Shown here one piece after another: positions 29,843 through 39,272 of a stretch of DNA of 64,000 bases. The first letter of the stretch is position 1. The number at the start of each line of letters is the position of its first letter. The notes under the pieces were generated by a model. That model saw only the letters and a program-made list of their open reading frames with translations, ran no database searches and was not told where the DNA came from. The position numbers and the translations under genes are program-made. The DNA comes from Geminicoccaceae bacterium (GTDB lineage Bacteria; Pseudomonadota; Alphaproteobacteria; Geminicoccales; Geminicoccaceae), in assembly GCA_028285265.1 (NCBI GenBank), contig JANQPX010000001.1, positions 62,001-126,000 of the forward strand, written 5' to 3'.

Positions 29843-29869
29843 GGCCATCCTTCGAAGGCGAGGATGGCC
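29843..29869. terminator. Hairpin between convergent genes, possible terminator
   Basis: Perfect nine-pair stem, GGCCATCCT (29843-29851) with AGGATGGCC (29861-29869), around a nine-base loop, 12 bases after the nucleotide-sugar dehydrogenase stop and 31 bases beyond the helix-hairpin-helix gene. No T-run follows in either direction, so the role as terminator is tentative. Confidence 0.45.
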
Positions 29870-29899
29870 GACGCATGGTGTCAGCCGACGAACAAATAT

Positions 29900-30250
29900 T
29901 TAGGCCTGTGCGAGTTCCCTCGCGGACTCTGTCCAAGCCCGCACTTTTGCAGGCGAAATCGGCTGAGACCCCTTGAGCCTCTCGGTCAAGGTTTCAGGGT
30001 CTGCTGCGGCAAGATCACCGAAGGTTAGAATATTGAGGGCTGCCAATTTGCGCTGAAGAGCCGGCCCGATCCCCTTGATGACCGTGAGATCGGCAGGAGG
30101 GCTGAGATGCTCTCCTTCTTGTGCGGGCTCCTCACCGACAGTGATTTCGCTCGACACGACGCTCGCTTCGTCTGCACCGAAGGGCTGCCGTTCCTTGGGT
30201 ACCCACCAAAACATGAGGTCGATCCAAAGATCGGACAATTGCTTATACAT
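29900..30250 (-). CDS. Helix-hairpin-helix domain protein
   Basis: Protein of 116 residues. The N-terminal third is aromatic-rich (YKQLSDLWIDLMFWWVP), possibly an amphipathic or membrane-facing helix, then an acidic linker. Residues ~55-115 hold DLTVIKGIGPALQRKLAALNILTFGDLAAADPETL, a helix-hairpin-helix with the GIGPALQRKL turn as in DUF4332-like and nucleic-acid-binding domains. ATG 30250 has GGTG close upstream; the in-frame GTG 30259 is an alternative. Function is not known. Confidence 0.75.
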   Translation of the reverse strand: MYKQLSDLWIDLMFWWVPKERQPFGADEASVVSSEITVGEEPAQEGEHLSPPADLTVIKGIGPALQRKLAALNILTFGDLAAADPETLTERLKGSQPISPAKVRAWTESARELAQA

Positions 30251-30432
30251 AGGCGTCACCTTTCAAACCATGTGTATGGGCAAAGCTACCCGATCGTTTA
30301 GCCCATCAAAATGAATGCTTCCAGAGCCATTTATGACGCAAGCATGTTCCTTTTTGAGCACACAACAAGCCTCATCGTCAGGTCGTCCCAAATGGCCGAA
30401 GCGCGCATAGCAGAGTCGGTGACCACGATCGC

Positions 30433-30777
30433 TCAATCCGCTGTCTCGTTATTCACCCAGGTCTCGTAGGGCTCAGACACAAATGTCGGAACCGTCCCGA
30501 GGATGCTTGGCGTCTCATAGGGATGCAGCCCGCTAATCCGCTCAGCAAGCTTGTCAAACAGTGATCGGCGTGTCTTGAGAAGAAGTGGAGTCTCGCGAGC
30601 GAGACGGATTTCGCCTTGCCAACGGTAAAGGCTATTGATGGGCGGCAAGATATTCGCAGCCGCAGCGAGCCGTTCGAGAACGGTGACCTCGGCAATCATC
30701 GACGCAGTCTGCTCGTCTGGACAGTTTACCCTCACCTCGATGATGGTTTCTCGTTGTCCTCTTAGCTCCGAAGCCAT
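30433..30777 (-). CDS. cutA: Divalent-cation tolerance protein CutA
   Basis: Small trimeric ferredoxin-like-fold protein of 114 residues linked to copper and other divalent metals. The family hallmarks are seen in order: VNCPDEQTASMIAEVTVLERLAAAANIL, SLYRWQGEIRLARETPLLLKTRRSLFDKL and LHPYETPSILGTVP. Length is normal. It lies 57 bases downstream of the SDR gene on the same strand and could be its last operon partner. The physiological role of CutA remains unsettled. Confidence 0.93.
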   Translation of the reverse strand: MASELRGQRETIIEVRVNCPDEQTASMIAEVTVLERLAAAANILPPINSLYRWQGEIRLARETPLLLKTRRSLFDKLAERISGLHPYETPSILGTVPTFVSEPYETWVNNETAD

Positions 30778-30834
30778 CGTCCTATCACCGTCAGTCGCTT
30801 GGATACAGACCGGTCCTTGCGCTCAAACCCAACC

Positions 30835-31581
30835 TCAAATGGCGCTTGCGCCGCTATCCATGGGTAAGATTGCACCTGTCACACGGTGGGCAGCATCCGA
30901 GGCCAGAAAAAGCGCCATTTCGGCGACATCCACTGGATCACTCGGGCCAAGCAGGGACTTTTTGAGGATCGGATCATCATCGGACAGCATGGTTCTGACA
31001 CGCTCAGAGAGGATAACCCCAGGAGCAATCGCATTCACACGGATGCCCTTATCGGCCCATTGAAGAGCCAATGCTTTGGTCAGTGTTAGAACACCGCCCT
31101 TCGCTGATGTGTAGGCATCGGCGCCGGCAGTGCCAACCATCGCGCGAATAGACGTCGTGTTAATAATCGATCCTCCGCCTTGTTTGGCCATGTGCGGTAT
31201 TACGAAGCGACAGCCGAGAAAGGTACCGAACAGATCGACACTGATCGTTCGCCAGAATTCGTCCAAAGGCACCTCAGTCACCTGCCCGTCCATCGCCGTG
31301 GCGCCTCCAGCATTGTTGTAGAGAACATCGATATGACCAAAGCCCGCTAGGACTGCTGCAACAAGATGCTCTACATCATCGGGCTCTGCGACATCCACTT
31401 TAAAGCTCTTCGCCGTTCCGCCCTTATTTCGAATGTCATCGGCCGTCTCGGCAGCCGTTTCGGCACACCGGTCGACAACCACGACTTTCGCGCCTTCAGC
31501 TGCAAACAAAGAGCAGGCAGCCCGACCGATGCCAGCACCGCCGCCAGTTACAATCGCGACCTTACCCTCTAGCCTTGCCAC
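30835..31581 (-). CDS. Short-chain dehydrogenase/reductase
   Basis: Classical SDR of 248 residues. It has the cofactor loop VAIVTGGGAGIGRA, an Asp after the second strand (VVVVDRC) that favours NAD over NADP, the NNAG motif, and the active-site Tyr-x3-Lys in DAYTSAKGG. The end RVTGAILPMDSGASAI is typical of FabG-like members. It lies 101 bases downstream of guanine deaminase on the same strand. Its substrate cannot be read from sequence. Confidence 0.92.
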   Translation of the reverse strand: MARLEGKVAIVTGGGAGIGRAACSLFAAEGAKVVVVDRCAETAAETADDIRNKGGTAKSFKVDVAEPDDVEHLVAAVLAGFGHIDVLYNNAGGATAMDGQVTEVPLDEFWRTISVDLFGTFLGCRFVIPHMAKQGGGSIINTTSIRAMVGTAGADAYTSAKGGVLTLTKALALQWADKGIRVNAIAPGVILSERVRTMLSDDDPILKKSLLGPSDPVDVAEMALFLASDAAHRVTGAILPMDSGASAI

Positions 31582-31682
31582 GTGAGTCCTCCCGCACCAT
31601 CAATGACGATAGAGCCAAGCCTAAAGAAATCCATCTCGGCCTACACGCTGATCTCGAACCCAATCGATCACGCCAAGTCACC

Positions 31683-33062
31683 TCACGGTAACGGTAGGCT
31701 GTGCGTCACCTCGCCGGCAATCCAGGTCGTTCGAATATTTGTCCGCGTTGCATTCATCACGATCTTTTGCAGGGTATCGTCCAAAGATTCCTCATTGGAC
31801 GACAAACACGTGATGGCAGAAGACGGTGCTTTCAAATCAATCAACACCGCATCGAACTGATATCCGCGCTCGAGTCGACCGATCGGTAAATCGAGCACAT
31901 CACCCCCGCCAGACGTCGCGATATAGAAAGCATGGCGAAAATCAATGCGGCTTTGCTCCACGCCACGATCGCCGACGGCGAGGCGCGGGTTGACGCCATC
32001 CTCCAGGAGCCGCGATGACGAAATGGCACTTCGACACGAGTCAAGGAGCGAAGCGCTGGGTCCGCCTGCGATGTCTGTGCCGAGACCGATACGGAGGCCT
32101 TTTTCGAGCGCACGTCTCAGTGGAAATACTGCATTCGAGAAATACACATTCGACAGAGGACAGTGAGCAATGCCGGCACCGCGCTCCTTAATGAGGCCCA
32201 TATCATCGGTCGTAATGAAATTGCTGTGGGCGAGAACCGTATGGCGCGTAAGAAGTCCGAGGTCATCAAGGGCTTGGCTATCCGTCTTTCCGTAGCGCTC
32301 GAGCACGAAGCCATGCTCCCAGTCACTCTCGGAGCAATGGGTCTGGACATGACAAGAGGTTTCGCGCGTGAGCTCGCCAAGGCCTTCGAGCAGTGCATGG
32401 GTGCAGCTTGGAATAAACCGGGGTGTTATCACAGGCCGTACCAAGCGCTTCTCATTTCCTGGCATGGCCTGAACAGCTTCGATGAACTGCCTCGTTCCCG
32501 AAAGGGCGGATGCAGCATCCGCGTCGCGGTAGTAGTCAGGGCATTGATCGGGGTCGTCCATCGCCACTTTCCCAATCAATGCGCGTTGCCCCTTTTCGAG
32601 ACAGATATCAGCGAGAATGGTCGTCGCTTCGAGATGGGTCGTTCCGAAGTACACGGCCGTCGTCGTACCGTTGGCAAGCAGTGTATCGACCAAACGTTCA
32701 TAGACGGCCCGGGCATAGCCCGCATCCGAATAACGCGCCTCAAGCGGGAAGGTGTAGGTTTGCAACCAAACTTCGAGAGGAACATCAAGCGCCTTGCCCA
32801 ACTGCGGGAACTGCGGTGCATGAATATGCAGATCAACGAATCCAGGCAGCACATATTGATGCTGCCCGGTTTCGATCAGTCGGTGCGTTTCGCGCGCCGA
32901 GGCCAACGTTTGATCGTAGACCGCATCACCCGGTTTCGACAGCGCCGCGATGACACCATCGTCGTCGATCGTGATAAGTGCATCGTCGACCGCTTCGATG
33001 TCGCCCGGCGCCGGCGCTTGAAACAGCGTGGCTTTTAGCACCTTGCCGCGAAGTCCAGTCAT
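31683..33062 (-). CDS. guaD: Guanine deaminase
   Basis: Amidohydrolase of about 459 residues that converts guanine to xanthine and ammonia. Metal ligands appear in LPGFVDLHIHAPQFPQ, the guanine-deaminase stretch with its HxH; THCSESDWEHG and VLAHSNFIT add the next histidines; GLGTDIAGGPSASLLDSCRSA contains the final Asp. PRFIPSCTHALLEGLGEL also matches GuaD rather than other amidohydrolases. ATG 33062 has GGAG at good spacing; 33077 is an alternative. It is the last gene of the tight transporter/oxygenase operon, 39 bases after the BMP protein, which points to purine catabolism. Confidence 0.93.
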   Translation of the reverse strand: MTGLRGKVLKATLFQAPAPGDIEAVDDALITIDDDGVIAALSKPGDAVYDQTLASARETHRLIETGQHQYVLPGFVDLHIHAPQFPQLGKALDVPLEVWLQTYTFPLEARYSDAGYARAVYERLVDTLLANGTTTAVYFGTTHLEATTILADICLEKGQRALIGKVAMDDPDQCPDYYRDADAASALSGTRQFIEAVQAMPGNEKRLVRPVITPRFIPSCTHALLEGLGELTRETSCHVQTHCSESDWEHGFVLERYGKTDSQALDDLGLLTRHTVLAHSNFITTDDMGLIKERGAGIAHCPLSNVYFSNAVFPLRRALEKGLRIGLGTDIAGGPSASLLDSCRSAISSSRLLEDGVNPRLAVGDRGVEQSRIDFRHAFYIATSGGGDVLDLPIGRLERGYQFDAVLIDLKAPSSAITCLSSNEESLDDTLQKIVMNATRTNIRTTWIAGEVTHSLPLP

Positions 33063-33100
33063 CCGGGCTCCCATCAAGTCAAAGCTGAGATTCGATCCGC

Positions 33101-34186
33101 CTAGTTAGGGATCCGGGTTTCCACACCCTTGACCAACCAATTGATACCGAGCATCGCACCATCATCAATGACGTCACCGCCAGCCAATTGCTCTTTGCCA
33201 TCCTGGTCGATAATCGGCCCGGTCATTGGGTGAAGTTCACCGGCACTGATCTCTTCGACGACCGCGTTGATCTCGTCAACTTGCTCCTTCGTCAGATCGG
33301 AAGAGAGCGACGCAACGCCAACCGCCCCATCAGCCATGCCGCCCCAATAAGGAGCCCCTTGAAAGCTGCCGTTGAGTGTCGCCTCGACCTGTTCAGTGAA
33401 ATAAGGACCCCAGTCAATGGTCATGGAGGCAAGCAGCTTCGTCGGTGCGTAGGCCTTCATGTCAGAGGAGGTGTTGACGACATATACTCCCTCTTCCTCA
33501 GCGACAGTGACCACAGATGGTGTATCTTGATAGAGGGAGAAGATCACATCTGCTTCTTGCGCAATCAATGAGCGTGCCGACTCCTGCGCTTTGGAAGGAT
33601 TAAACCAAGAATTCAACCAGACGACCTTGACACCGATGTCAGGGTTAGTGCGTTGCGCACCGAGGGTGAACGTATTGATGATCCCCACCACTTCAGGAAT
33701 CGAATAGGCTGCGACGATGCCGAGCGTGTCCGATTGTGTGACAAAACCCGCCGCCATGCCGGCGACATAAGCGCTCTCGTAATTACGTGTTTGGAAGTTG
33801 CCGAAGTTTTCGAGCGTCTTGTAGCCACTTGCGTGGATAAACGTTAGGTCAGGCTTTTGCTGCGCGAGCTTGAGGCCATCATTCATGTAGCCAAACGATC
33901 CGAGCATGATCATGCCAGCACCGGTCGACGCCATTTGGTTCATGATACGTGCTGCATCCGGGCCTTCGGGAACATTCTCGACGACAACCGTCTCCACTTT
34001 GTCACCGAAGGCGCTCTCAATGGCAGCACGGCCATTGTCCAATTCCTTCGCCCAACCAACATCACCGATCGGTGACGGGTAGACAAAGCCGATTTTGAGC
34101 TTATCAGCAGCTGCGCCCGTTGCGGTGCCTAGGGCGATTGCTACGGTCACCGCGACTGCGGTAAAGGCGTTTGGGATCTTAGCCAT
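33101..34186 (-). CDS. BMP family ABC transporter substrate-binding protein
   Basis: Periplasmic lipoprotein-like or soluble binding protein of 361 residues. The signal sequence runs through VAVTVAIALGTATGAAA. The mature part starts LKIGFVYPSPIGDVGWAKELDNGR and includes MIMLGSFGYMNDGLKLAQQKPDLTFIHASGYKT and DVIFSLYQDTPSVVTVAEEEG, typical of the Bmp/PnrA family that binds purine nucleosides. No lipobox Cys is evident at the signal end. It lies 28 bases after the second permease and forms the transporter with the three genes upstream. Confidence 0.92.
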   Translation of the reverse strand: MAKIPNAFTAVAVTVAIALGTATGAAADKLKIGFVYPSPIGDVGWAKELDNGRAAIESAFGDKVETVVVENVPEGPDAARIMNQMASTGAGMIMLGSFGYMNDGLKLAQQKPDLTFIHASGYKTLENFGNFQTRNYESAYVAGMAAGFVTQSDTLGIVAAYSIPEVVGIINTFTLGAQRTNPDIGVKVVWLNSWFNPSKAQESARSLIAQEADVIFSLYQDTPSVVTVAEEEGVYVVNTSSDMKAYAPTKLLASMTIDWGPYFTEQVEATLNGSFQGAPYWGGMADGAVGVASLSSDLTKEQVDEINAVVEEISAGELHPMTGPIIDQDGKEQLAGGDVIDDGAMLGINWLVKGVETRIPN

Positions 34187-34214
34187 GGACGTCTCCTTTG
34201 GTAGTGTATTCCAG

Positions 34215-35135
34215 CTATTGGTTTTTGAAGGTCTGACCGAGGCTCATCGGGCTATTGAGCCGTATCTTCACTGGATCGCGCGAGATCAGCGCCAAAATGA
34301 TGATGGTCACGATATACGGCGATGCTGACAGAAGCTGAGAGGGAATGTTCAGTCCCAAGGCCTGTACCGAGAGCTCCATGAGCGAGATCGCGCCGAAGAG
34401 ATAAGCGCCAAATGCAATCCGCGGCACCATCCAGGAACCGAATACAATGAGCGCGACAACGATCCACCCGCGGCCGGCCACCATACCTTCCGCCCAGAGT
34501 GGCGTGTAGGCAGTCGAGAGATACGCACCACCAATTCCGGCCATAGCGCCACCGAACAGAACACATCCCGCACGGATCAACATGACATGATAACCGAGCA
34601 TATGAGCCGATAGCGGTGACTCGCCGAGGGCGCGGATGATGAGACCGAGCTTAGTCCGACCAAGCACGTACCAAACACCGATCGCCAGCAAAACCGACAA
34701 GTAGACCATGTAGTCCTGCTGAAACAGTGAAGGGCCCAGGATCGGCAGATCGCTCATCGGGCCGAAGTCAAGCTTCGACAAGGCAGCTACCGTAGTGCCT
34801 TCGTGGGCTTTACCGATTGCTGATGAGGCTCCCAACCCGAGAATGCCGATCGCAAGTCCGGACGCGACCTGGTTTGCCGCGAAAGGCAGAGTTAGACAGG
34901 CAAACACCGCCGAAAGCGCCATGGCTGCGACGCCACCCGCAACAAAGCCCAGGACATGGGAACCTGTCGCGACAACAGTCACGAAGCCGGTTGCGGCCCC
35001 GATCGCCATCATGCCCTCGACACCGAGATTAAGCATGCCGGCTTTTTCTGCGACCAGTTCCCCCATTGCCGCCAGCATAAGCGGGACCGCCGCAGCAAGT
35101 GTGCCGCCGATGATGAATATCAAAGTCGCACTCAT
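34215..35135 (-). CDS. ABC transporter permease (nucleoside/BMP type)
   Basis: Inner-membrane permease of 306 residues. It has LAAAVPLMLAAMGELVAEKAGMLNLGVEGMMAIGAATG, the N-terminal motif of BMP-linked permeases, and RGWIVVALIVFGSWMVPRIAFGAYLFGAI near the coupling region. ATG 35135 overlaps the upstream permease stop as ATGA, so the longer in-frame extension upstream is not coding. It pairs with the permease before it to form the channel. Confidence 0.92.
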   Translation of the reverse strand: MSATLIFIIGGTLAAAVPLMLAAMGELVAEKAGMLNLGVEGMMAIGAATGFVTVVATGSHVLGFVAGGVAAMALSAVFACLTLPFAANQVASGLAIGILGLGASSAIGKAHEGTTVAALSKLDFGPMSDLPILGPSLFQQDYMVYLSVLLAIGVWYVLGRTKLGLIIRALGESPLSAHMLGYHVMLIRAGCVLFGGAMAGIGGAYLSTAYTPLWAEGMVAGRGWIVVALIVFGSWMVPRIAFGAYLFGAISLMELSVQALGLNIPSQLLSASPYIVTIIILALISRDPVKIRLNSPMSLGQTFKNQ

Positions 35136-36223
35136 GTCTCGGCCACTGCATCGTGTCGCCGCGCGCCCTTTTCGATGCGCAGGCGCGATGTCAGCAAAAC
35201 GGCACTCAGCAGATAAAAGGTCAGCAACATACCTTGGAAGATCATAGTAACGGCGTTCGGAAGACCGACCGAAAGTCGTGCGAAATCGCCACCGACATAG
35301 ATGAGCGCCATCAGGGCACTTGAAAACAGAATGCCGATCGGGTGCAAACCGCCAAGAAAGGCGACGATGATCGCCGCGAAACCATATCCGGGTGAGATGT
35401 TTCGCTGTAGCATACCAAGAGGTCCGGCAACCTCCCCTACACCGGCAATTCCTGCCGCAGCGCCACCGATCAAAAGAGCTGCCCACACAGCACGGTTTGC
35501 GGAAAAGCCAGCATAGCTTGCCGCAGGCGGAGCAAGGCCGCCAACCACCAACTTATAGCCAGCGAGCGAACGCTCAACAAAGAGCCAGGCGAGCGCTGTG
35601 GCAACCAGGGCAAGCAGGAATGACGTGTTGGCGCGAGTGCCTTCGATCAGAAGCGTAAAGGTCGCTGAGGCGCCAAAGGTAATCGATTGCGGAAAATTGA
35701 AGCCAGCTGGATCCTTTAAGGGTCCAGTAACGAGATAATAGAGAAGCTGCAGCGCAATGCTGGATAGCATGAAGGTGACAAGAATTTCGTTGGCATTGAA
35801 ACGGGTCCGGAGGAAAGCGGCAATCGCTGCCCAACTCATTCCTGCCAAGGCACCGGCTAACACCATAGCGGGAAGAAGCATCGGCGACGATGAACCATCA
35901 AACAGGATGGCAAGCCATGCCCCTGCGATTGCCCCAAGAATGAGCTGACCTTCGGCACCGATATTCCAAACGCGTGCTCGGAAGCCGACAGCAAGGCCCT
36001 GCGCGATCAGGAGGAGTGGGCCCATCTTCAAAAGGACTTCACCAATGCCGTATCGACTTTGGAGCGGTTCGATAAAAAAGGCGTGGAGTCCTGCTGCCGG
36101 TGATTTTCCGTAGAAGAGGAACAACAGCGAGCCAGCGATTAATGTCAGCAAAATCGCGAGGCCGCTCACCAAAAAAGGGGCGAAAACCGAGGGCTCAGTG
36201 CGTGGTTCCAACCTCAGCTTCAC
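35132..36223 (-). CDS. ABC transporter permease (nucleoside/BMP type)
   Basis: Inner-membrane permease of 363 residues, the longer of the pair. ALLIAGSLLFLFYGKSP-like N-terminal helices are followed by LLIAQGLAVGFRARVWNIGAEGQLILGAIAGAW, the typical EGQ motif segment of BMP-linked permeases. NANEILVTFMLSSIALQLLYYLVTGPLKDP and the C-terminal GLHPIGILFSSALMALIYVGGDFA also match. It starts four bases within the ATPase gene and ends four bases into the next permease. Confidence 0.92.
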   Translation of the reverse strand: MKLRLEPRTEPSVFAPFLVSGLAILLTLIAGSLLFLFYGKSPAAGLHAFFIEPLQSRYGIGEVLLKMGPLLLIAQGLAVGFRARVWNIGAEGQLILGAIAGAWLAILFDGSSSPMLLPAMVLAGALAGMSWAAIAAFLRTRFNANEILVTFMLSSIALQLLYYLVTGPLKDPAGFNFPQSITFGASATFTLLIEGTRANTSFLLALVATALAWLFVERSLAGYKLVVGGLAPPAASYAGFSANRAVWAALLIGGAAAGIAGVGEVAGPLGMLQRNISPGYGFAAIIVAFLGGLHPIGILFSSALMALIYVGGDFARLSVGLPNAVTMIFQGMLLTFYLLSAVLLTSRLRIEKGARRHDAVAET

Positions 36224-37767
36224 GACGCCGAAATCTCCTCCCGTACGTGCACGGTCTGAAGATGGCCGAAGTCTCCCGCCATGGCGAGGCCGATATGGTC
36301 AAGATCGGTCGTCGCTCGATCAACTGACGGCGAGAGCAAGCCGCGAAACATGACATGAAGACGGTCGGCAATCTCGAACAGCTCATCAATCTCTTCGGAG
36401 ATGATGAGGACGGCTGTTCCTTGATTCCGCAGGGCAACCAGGCGCTGACGGATCGCAGCGGTCGCACCGACATCGAGACCCCACGTCGGTTGAGAGATGA
36501 TGAGGACCTTGGGCGCCTGCGCGATTTCCCTACCAACAATGAACTTTTGAAGGTTCCCTCCTGAAAGGCTTCTCGCCTCGGCTTCCGTACCGCCACATCG
36601 GACATCGAAGTCTTCGATCGTCCGATGTGCGACATTTCGTAGATCGCGACGCTTGATCAGCCCGAGCTGCGTCAGGCCCCGTTCAAAGGTAGTTAAGAGA
36701 CTATTCTTAGAGAGACTGTGCGCCGGCACAGCTCCCCGCCCGAGTCGTTCTTCAGGCACAAAATTGAGGCCGAGACGCCGCCTGACGCCTGGCCCAAGAT
36801 GGCCAATTCCCTCGCCATTCAGGCGAACGCTATTCGCGTCCGACGGGAGTAAGGTGGTCTCGCCTGAGAGCAGTCGGGTGAACACGTCCTGCCCGTTGCC
36901 CGAAATACCAGCAATACCGACGATCTCCCCCGCTCGCACGGATAGCGTCACGCCTTTCAAGGTCGCTGCAAAAGGATCGTCGGGACGAAAGGAGAGATTG
37001 GCGACCTCGAGAAACGCGTCTCCCGACACCGTTGGTGGCGTTATCTGGATGGGCGGCAAATCGCGGCCGATCATCATCCGCGCCAAACTTTGCCTCGTCT
37101 CCTCGCGCGGTGACACACGCCCCGTGACCCTGCCTGCACGGAGAATGGTTGCCACATCGCAAAGCTCACGAATCTCATCGAGCTTATGCGAAATAAACAG
37201 AATTCCAATGCCCTCAGCTGCAAGCGCTCTTAACGTGACGAAGAGCTGTGCGATACCCGCTGGCGGCAGCACTGAGGTAGGCTCGTCCATAATGAGGAGC
37301 TTTGGCCTTTGTAGGATGCATCTCAAAATCTCAACCCGCTGGCGCTGTCCCACCGTGAGAGACTGAACTCGAGCATCCGGCTGAATATCGAGGCCGAACT
37401 GCTGAGCTGCATCTCTGATTTTTTGAGACAGCAATGACAGCGAACCAGGTACCGCAAGTGCAATATTTTCGACGACCGTTAAGGTTTCAAACAGTGAGAA
37501 ATGCTGAAAGACCATGCCAACGCCGAGGGCCCGTGCATGAGCAGGATTCTTGATCTGTATCGGATCCCCCTGCCATTCGATGCGCCCCTCATCCGGGGCC
37601 GTCACGCCATAAATGATCTTCATGAGGGTCGATTTGCCGGCACCGTTCTCGCCCAGTACCGCATGGATCTGACCGGGAAGAACCTCAAGGTCAACACCGT
37701 CATTCGCAGTGATCGATGGATAGACTTTGCGAATGCCTGTGAGCCTTAACAGCGGCGTCATGATCAC
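36220..37767 (-). CDS. ABC transporter ATP-binding protein (duplicated ATPase, nucleoside type)
   Basis: Cytoplasmic ATPase of 515 residues with two ABC modules. The first has Walker A GENGAGKSTLMKIIYG, signature LTVGQRQRVEILR and Walker B LLIMDEPTSVL. The second has GISGNGQDVFTRLLSG at the Walker A position, without the Lys, and signature SLSGGNLQKFIVGRE; a degenerate second site is normal for RbsA/BMP-type ATPases. The GTG at 37767 overlaps the GST stop by four bases; ATG 37761 is also possible. Confidence 0.94.
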   Translation of the reverse strand: MIMTPLLRLTGIRKVYPSITANDGVDLEVLPGQIHAVLGENGAGKSTLMKIIYGVTAPDEGRIEWQGDPIQIKNPAHARALGVGMVFQHFSLFETLTVVENIALAVPGSLSLLSQKIRDAAQQFGLDIQPDARVQSLTVGQRQRVEILRCILQRPKLLIMDEPTSVLPPAGIAQLFVTLRALAAEGIGILFISHKLDEIRELCDVATILRAGRVTGRVSPREETRQSLARMMIGRDLPPIQITPPTVSGDAFLEVANLSFRPDDPFAATLKGVTLSVRAGEIVGIAGISGNGQDVFTRLLSGETTLLPSDANSVRLNGEGIGHLGPGVRRRLGLNFVPEERLGRGAVPAHSLSKNSLLTTFERGLTQLGLIKRRDLRNVAHRTIEDFDVRCGGTEAEARSLSGGNLQKFIVGREIAQAPKVLIISQPTWGLDVGATAAIRQRLVALRNQGTAVLIISEEIDELFEIADRLHVMFRGLLSPSVDRATTDLDHIGLAMAGDFGHLQTVHVREEISAS

Positions 37768-38426
37768 GCCGCTCCCGTCTGGACTTGGCGCCGTTCATGC
37801 AGGACATGAATACCTGGCATGGTGATGAAACGATCCAAGCTCTTGATCGCATAGAGCCAAGCCTTAATGGCGGGAAAATCATCATGATCAATACCACCAT
37901 CAGGCGAGAGCGCCACATAAGGAAAGCAGGCAATGTCCGCAATGGTTGGGTGATCGGAGACGAGAAAGATCCCACCGTGGAAACGTCGCTCAGTCAGATG
38001 TGCTTCGAGCTCACGAAATACATCGATAGCGCCTCGTCGTGCGGCTTCCACGTCAAGTGTCCGATTCAGCATATCATGAAGGCGCGCTCGACCCGCTGTA
38101 TCCGTCAAACGGCCGGAAAAGGCGAGCCATTGCATGACATTGGCAAGCGCCGAAGGATCGTCCAAGGGCAGCCAACGCCGGGACGGATCATGGACCGCAG
38201 CGAGATAGGTGAGAATGGCTTGCGTCTCTGTGAGAACGAGCTCGCCAGCCGAAAACGCCGGCAAGGTCCCTGCCGGATTAATCGCCAAAAAATCTGGCTG
38301 CTTGTGTTCTCCGCCGGGATAATAGTCAATCGGCACCGTCTCATACTCAACGTTGAGCAACGCCGCGAGCAGCCGCACCTTGTAGCAGTTCCCCGAGAGG
38401 ACGTAATCGTAAAGGCGAAGGCTCAT
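37764..38426 (-). CDS. GST-fold protein, NdmE-like candidate
   Basis: Protein of 220 residues. The thioredoxin-like N-terminal domain holds LYDYVLSGNCYKVRLLAALL, FLAINPAGTLPAF and ELVLTETQAILTYLA; the helical C-terminal domain holds SDHPTIADIACFPYVAL. Its ATG overlaps the stop of the oxygenase catalytic gene as ATGA, and its stop touches the transporter ATPase. In methylxanthine catabolism the GST homologue NdmE is a structural partner that lets the Rieske-less NdmC work with a separate Rieske protein. Position and fold suggest the same here, but an ordinary GST cannot be excluded. Confidence 0.85.
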   Translation of the reverse strand: MSLRLYDYVLSGNCYKVRLLAALLNVEYETVPIDYYPGGEHKQPDFLAINPAGTLPAFSAGELVLTETQAILTYLAAVHDPSRRWLPLDDPSALANVMQWLAFSGRLTDTAGRARLHDMLNRTLDVEAARRGAIDVFRELEAHLTERRFHGGIFLVSDHPTIADIACFPYVALSPDGGIDHDDFPAIKAWLYAIKSLDRFITMPGIHVLHERRQVQTGAA

Positions 38427-39271
38427 AATGGTAGCGTCAGCGCGCCATAGGTATGGCCACGTTGCCGAAGCCAACGGCGGTATGTAACGGACGTTAGATC
38501 GGCGCGCGTTGGAATCTCCATCTTTGGATCGAGCGGCAGACGCTTTGGAACTTGGTTCTCCAAGATAGAGCGGTCTTGTAAGAAGATCATTTGTTGAAAC
38601 TGGATGAGATCCGCTTTCTGCGTCTCGTCATCAAACAGTGCCATCCAAGCCCAAACGTCGGAGAGATCCTCTGAGAGTGGCTGCACAAAGATCGCAATGA
38701 CATCCCACTCGCCTGGCCTCGGTGGGCAGGTCTTATAAAGGATTGCCGTCGTCGGCACCGGCACCCGATACATGTAGTGAGTCGTAATACCTCCTGCCGC
38801 TGACTTCGCCGCCTGTGGCTGAAAGAAACGCACATCAGTCGCCCAGACCTCATCAGTCTCTTCTCTTATTTCGACCCTATAGCGTTCGACTTCAGTATGC
38901 GGTTCCGATCCCAAAATGTCCGTATGGACATAAGGAAAATGAGCAATATCCAAAAAATTCTCGACAGCGCGAAGAGGCGAACAGCGAACGCGCACAGCTC
39001 CACAATCCACTAGCGTGCGTCCTGGCTGAGATGCCTCAGGAATATCGAAAAGGTCTGCCCTAGGACTATCTAGACATGCCCAGACATGACCATACCGGAC
39101 CTGCGCCGTACACGGCCGCCCTTCCAATGTCTCTATCTGGATGTCACCGTCGGCGTCACGCCCTAGTCTGATGCCAGTTTCGAGCAACGTCGTTTCGATG
39201 ACGCTGTTCAGTTCTAGGCTATCGGCGATAGCAACAGCGTACCAATCCTTTCGCGCTTGTTCGATGCTCAT
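38423..39271 (-). CDS. Oxygenase catalytic subunit lacking the Rieske domain (NdmC-like)
   Basis: Protein of 282 residues that keeps the VanA-type catalytic domain but not the Rieske centre. The mononuclear iron site is intact: N105, D108, H111 and H116 in ENFLDIAHFPYVH. Before it, the expected CxH and CxxH pairs are absent, though YGHVWACLDSP resembles the segment that follows a Rieske domain. Such a catalytic subunit must receive electrons from another protein, as NdmC does from the Rieske part of NdmD. It starts one base after the stop of the separate Rieske protein. Likely reaction: oxidative N- or O-demethylation; the purine substrate is inferred from the operon. Confidence 0.83.
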   Translation of the reverse strand: MSIEQARKDWYAVAIADSLELNSVIETTLLETGIRLGRDADGDIQIETLEGRPCTAQVRYGHVWACLDSPRADLFDIPEASQPGRTLVDCGAVRVRCSPLRAVENFLDIAHFPYVHTDILGSEPHTEVERYRVEIREETDEVWATDVRFFQPQAAKSAAGGITTHYMYRVPVPTTAILYKTCPPRPGEWDVIAIFVQPLSEDLSDVWAWMALFDDETQKADLIQFQQMIFLQDRSILENQVPKRLPLDPKMEIPTRADLTSVTYRRWLRQRGHTYGALTLPL

Positions 39272-39272
39272 G

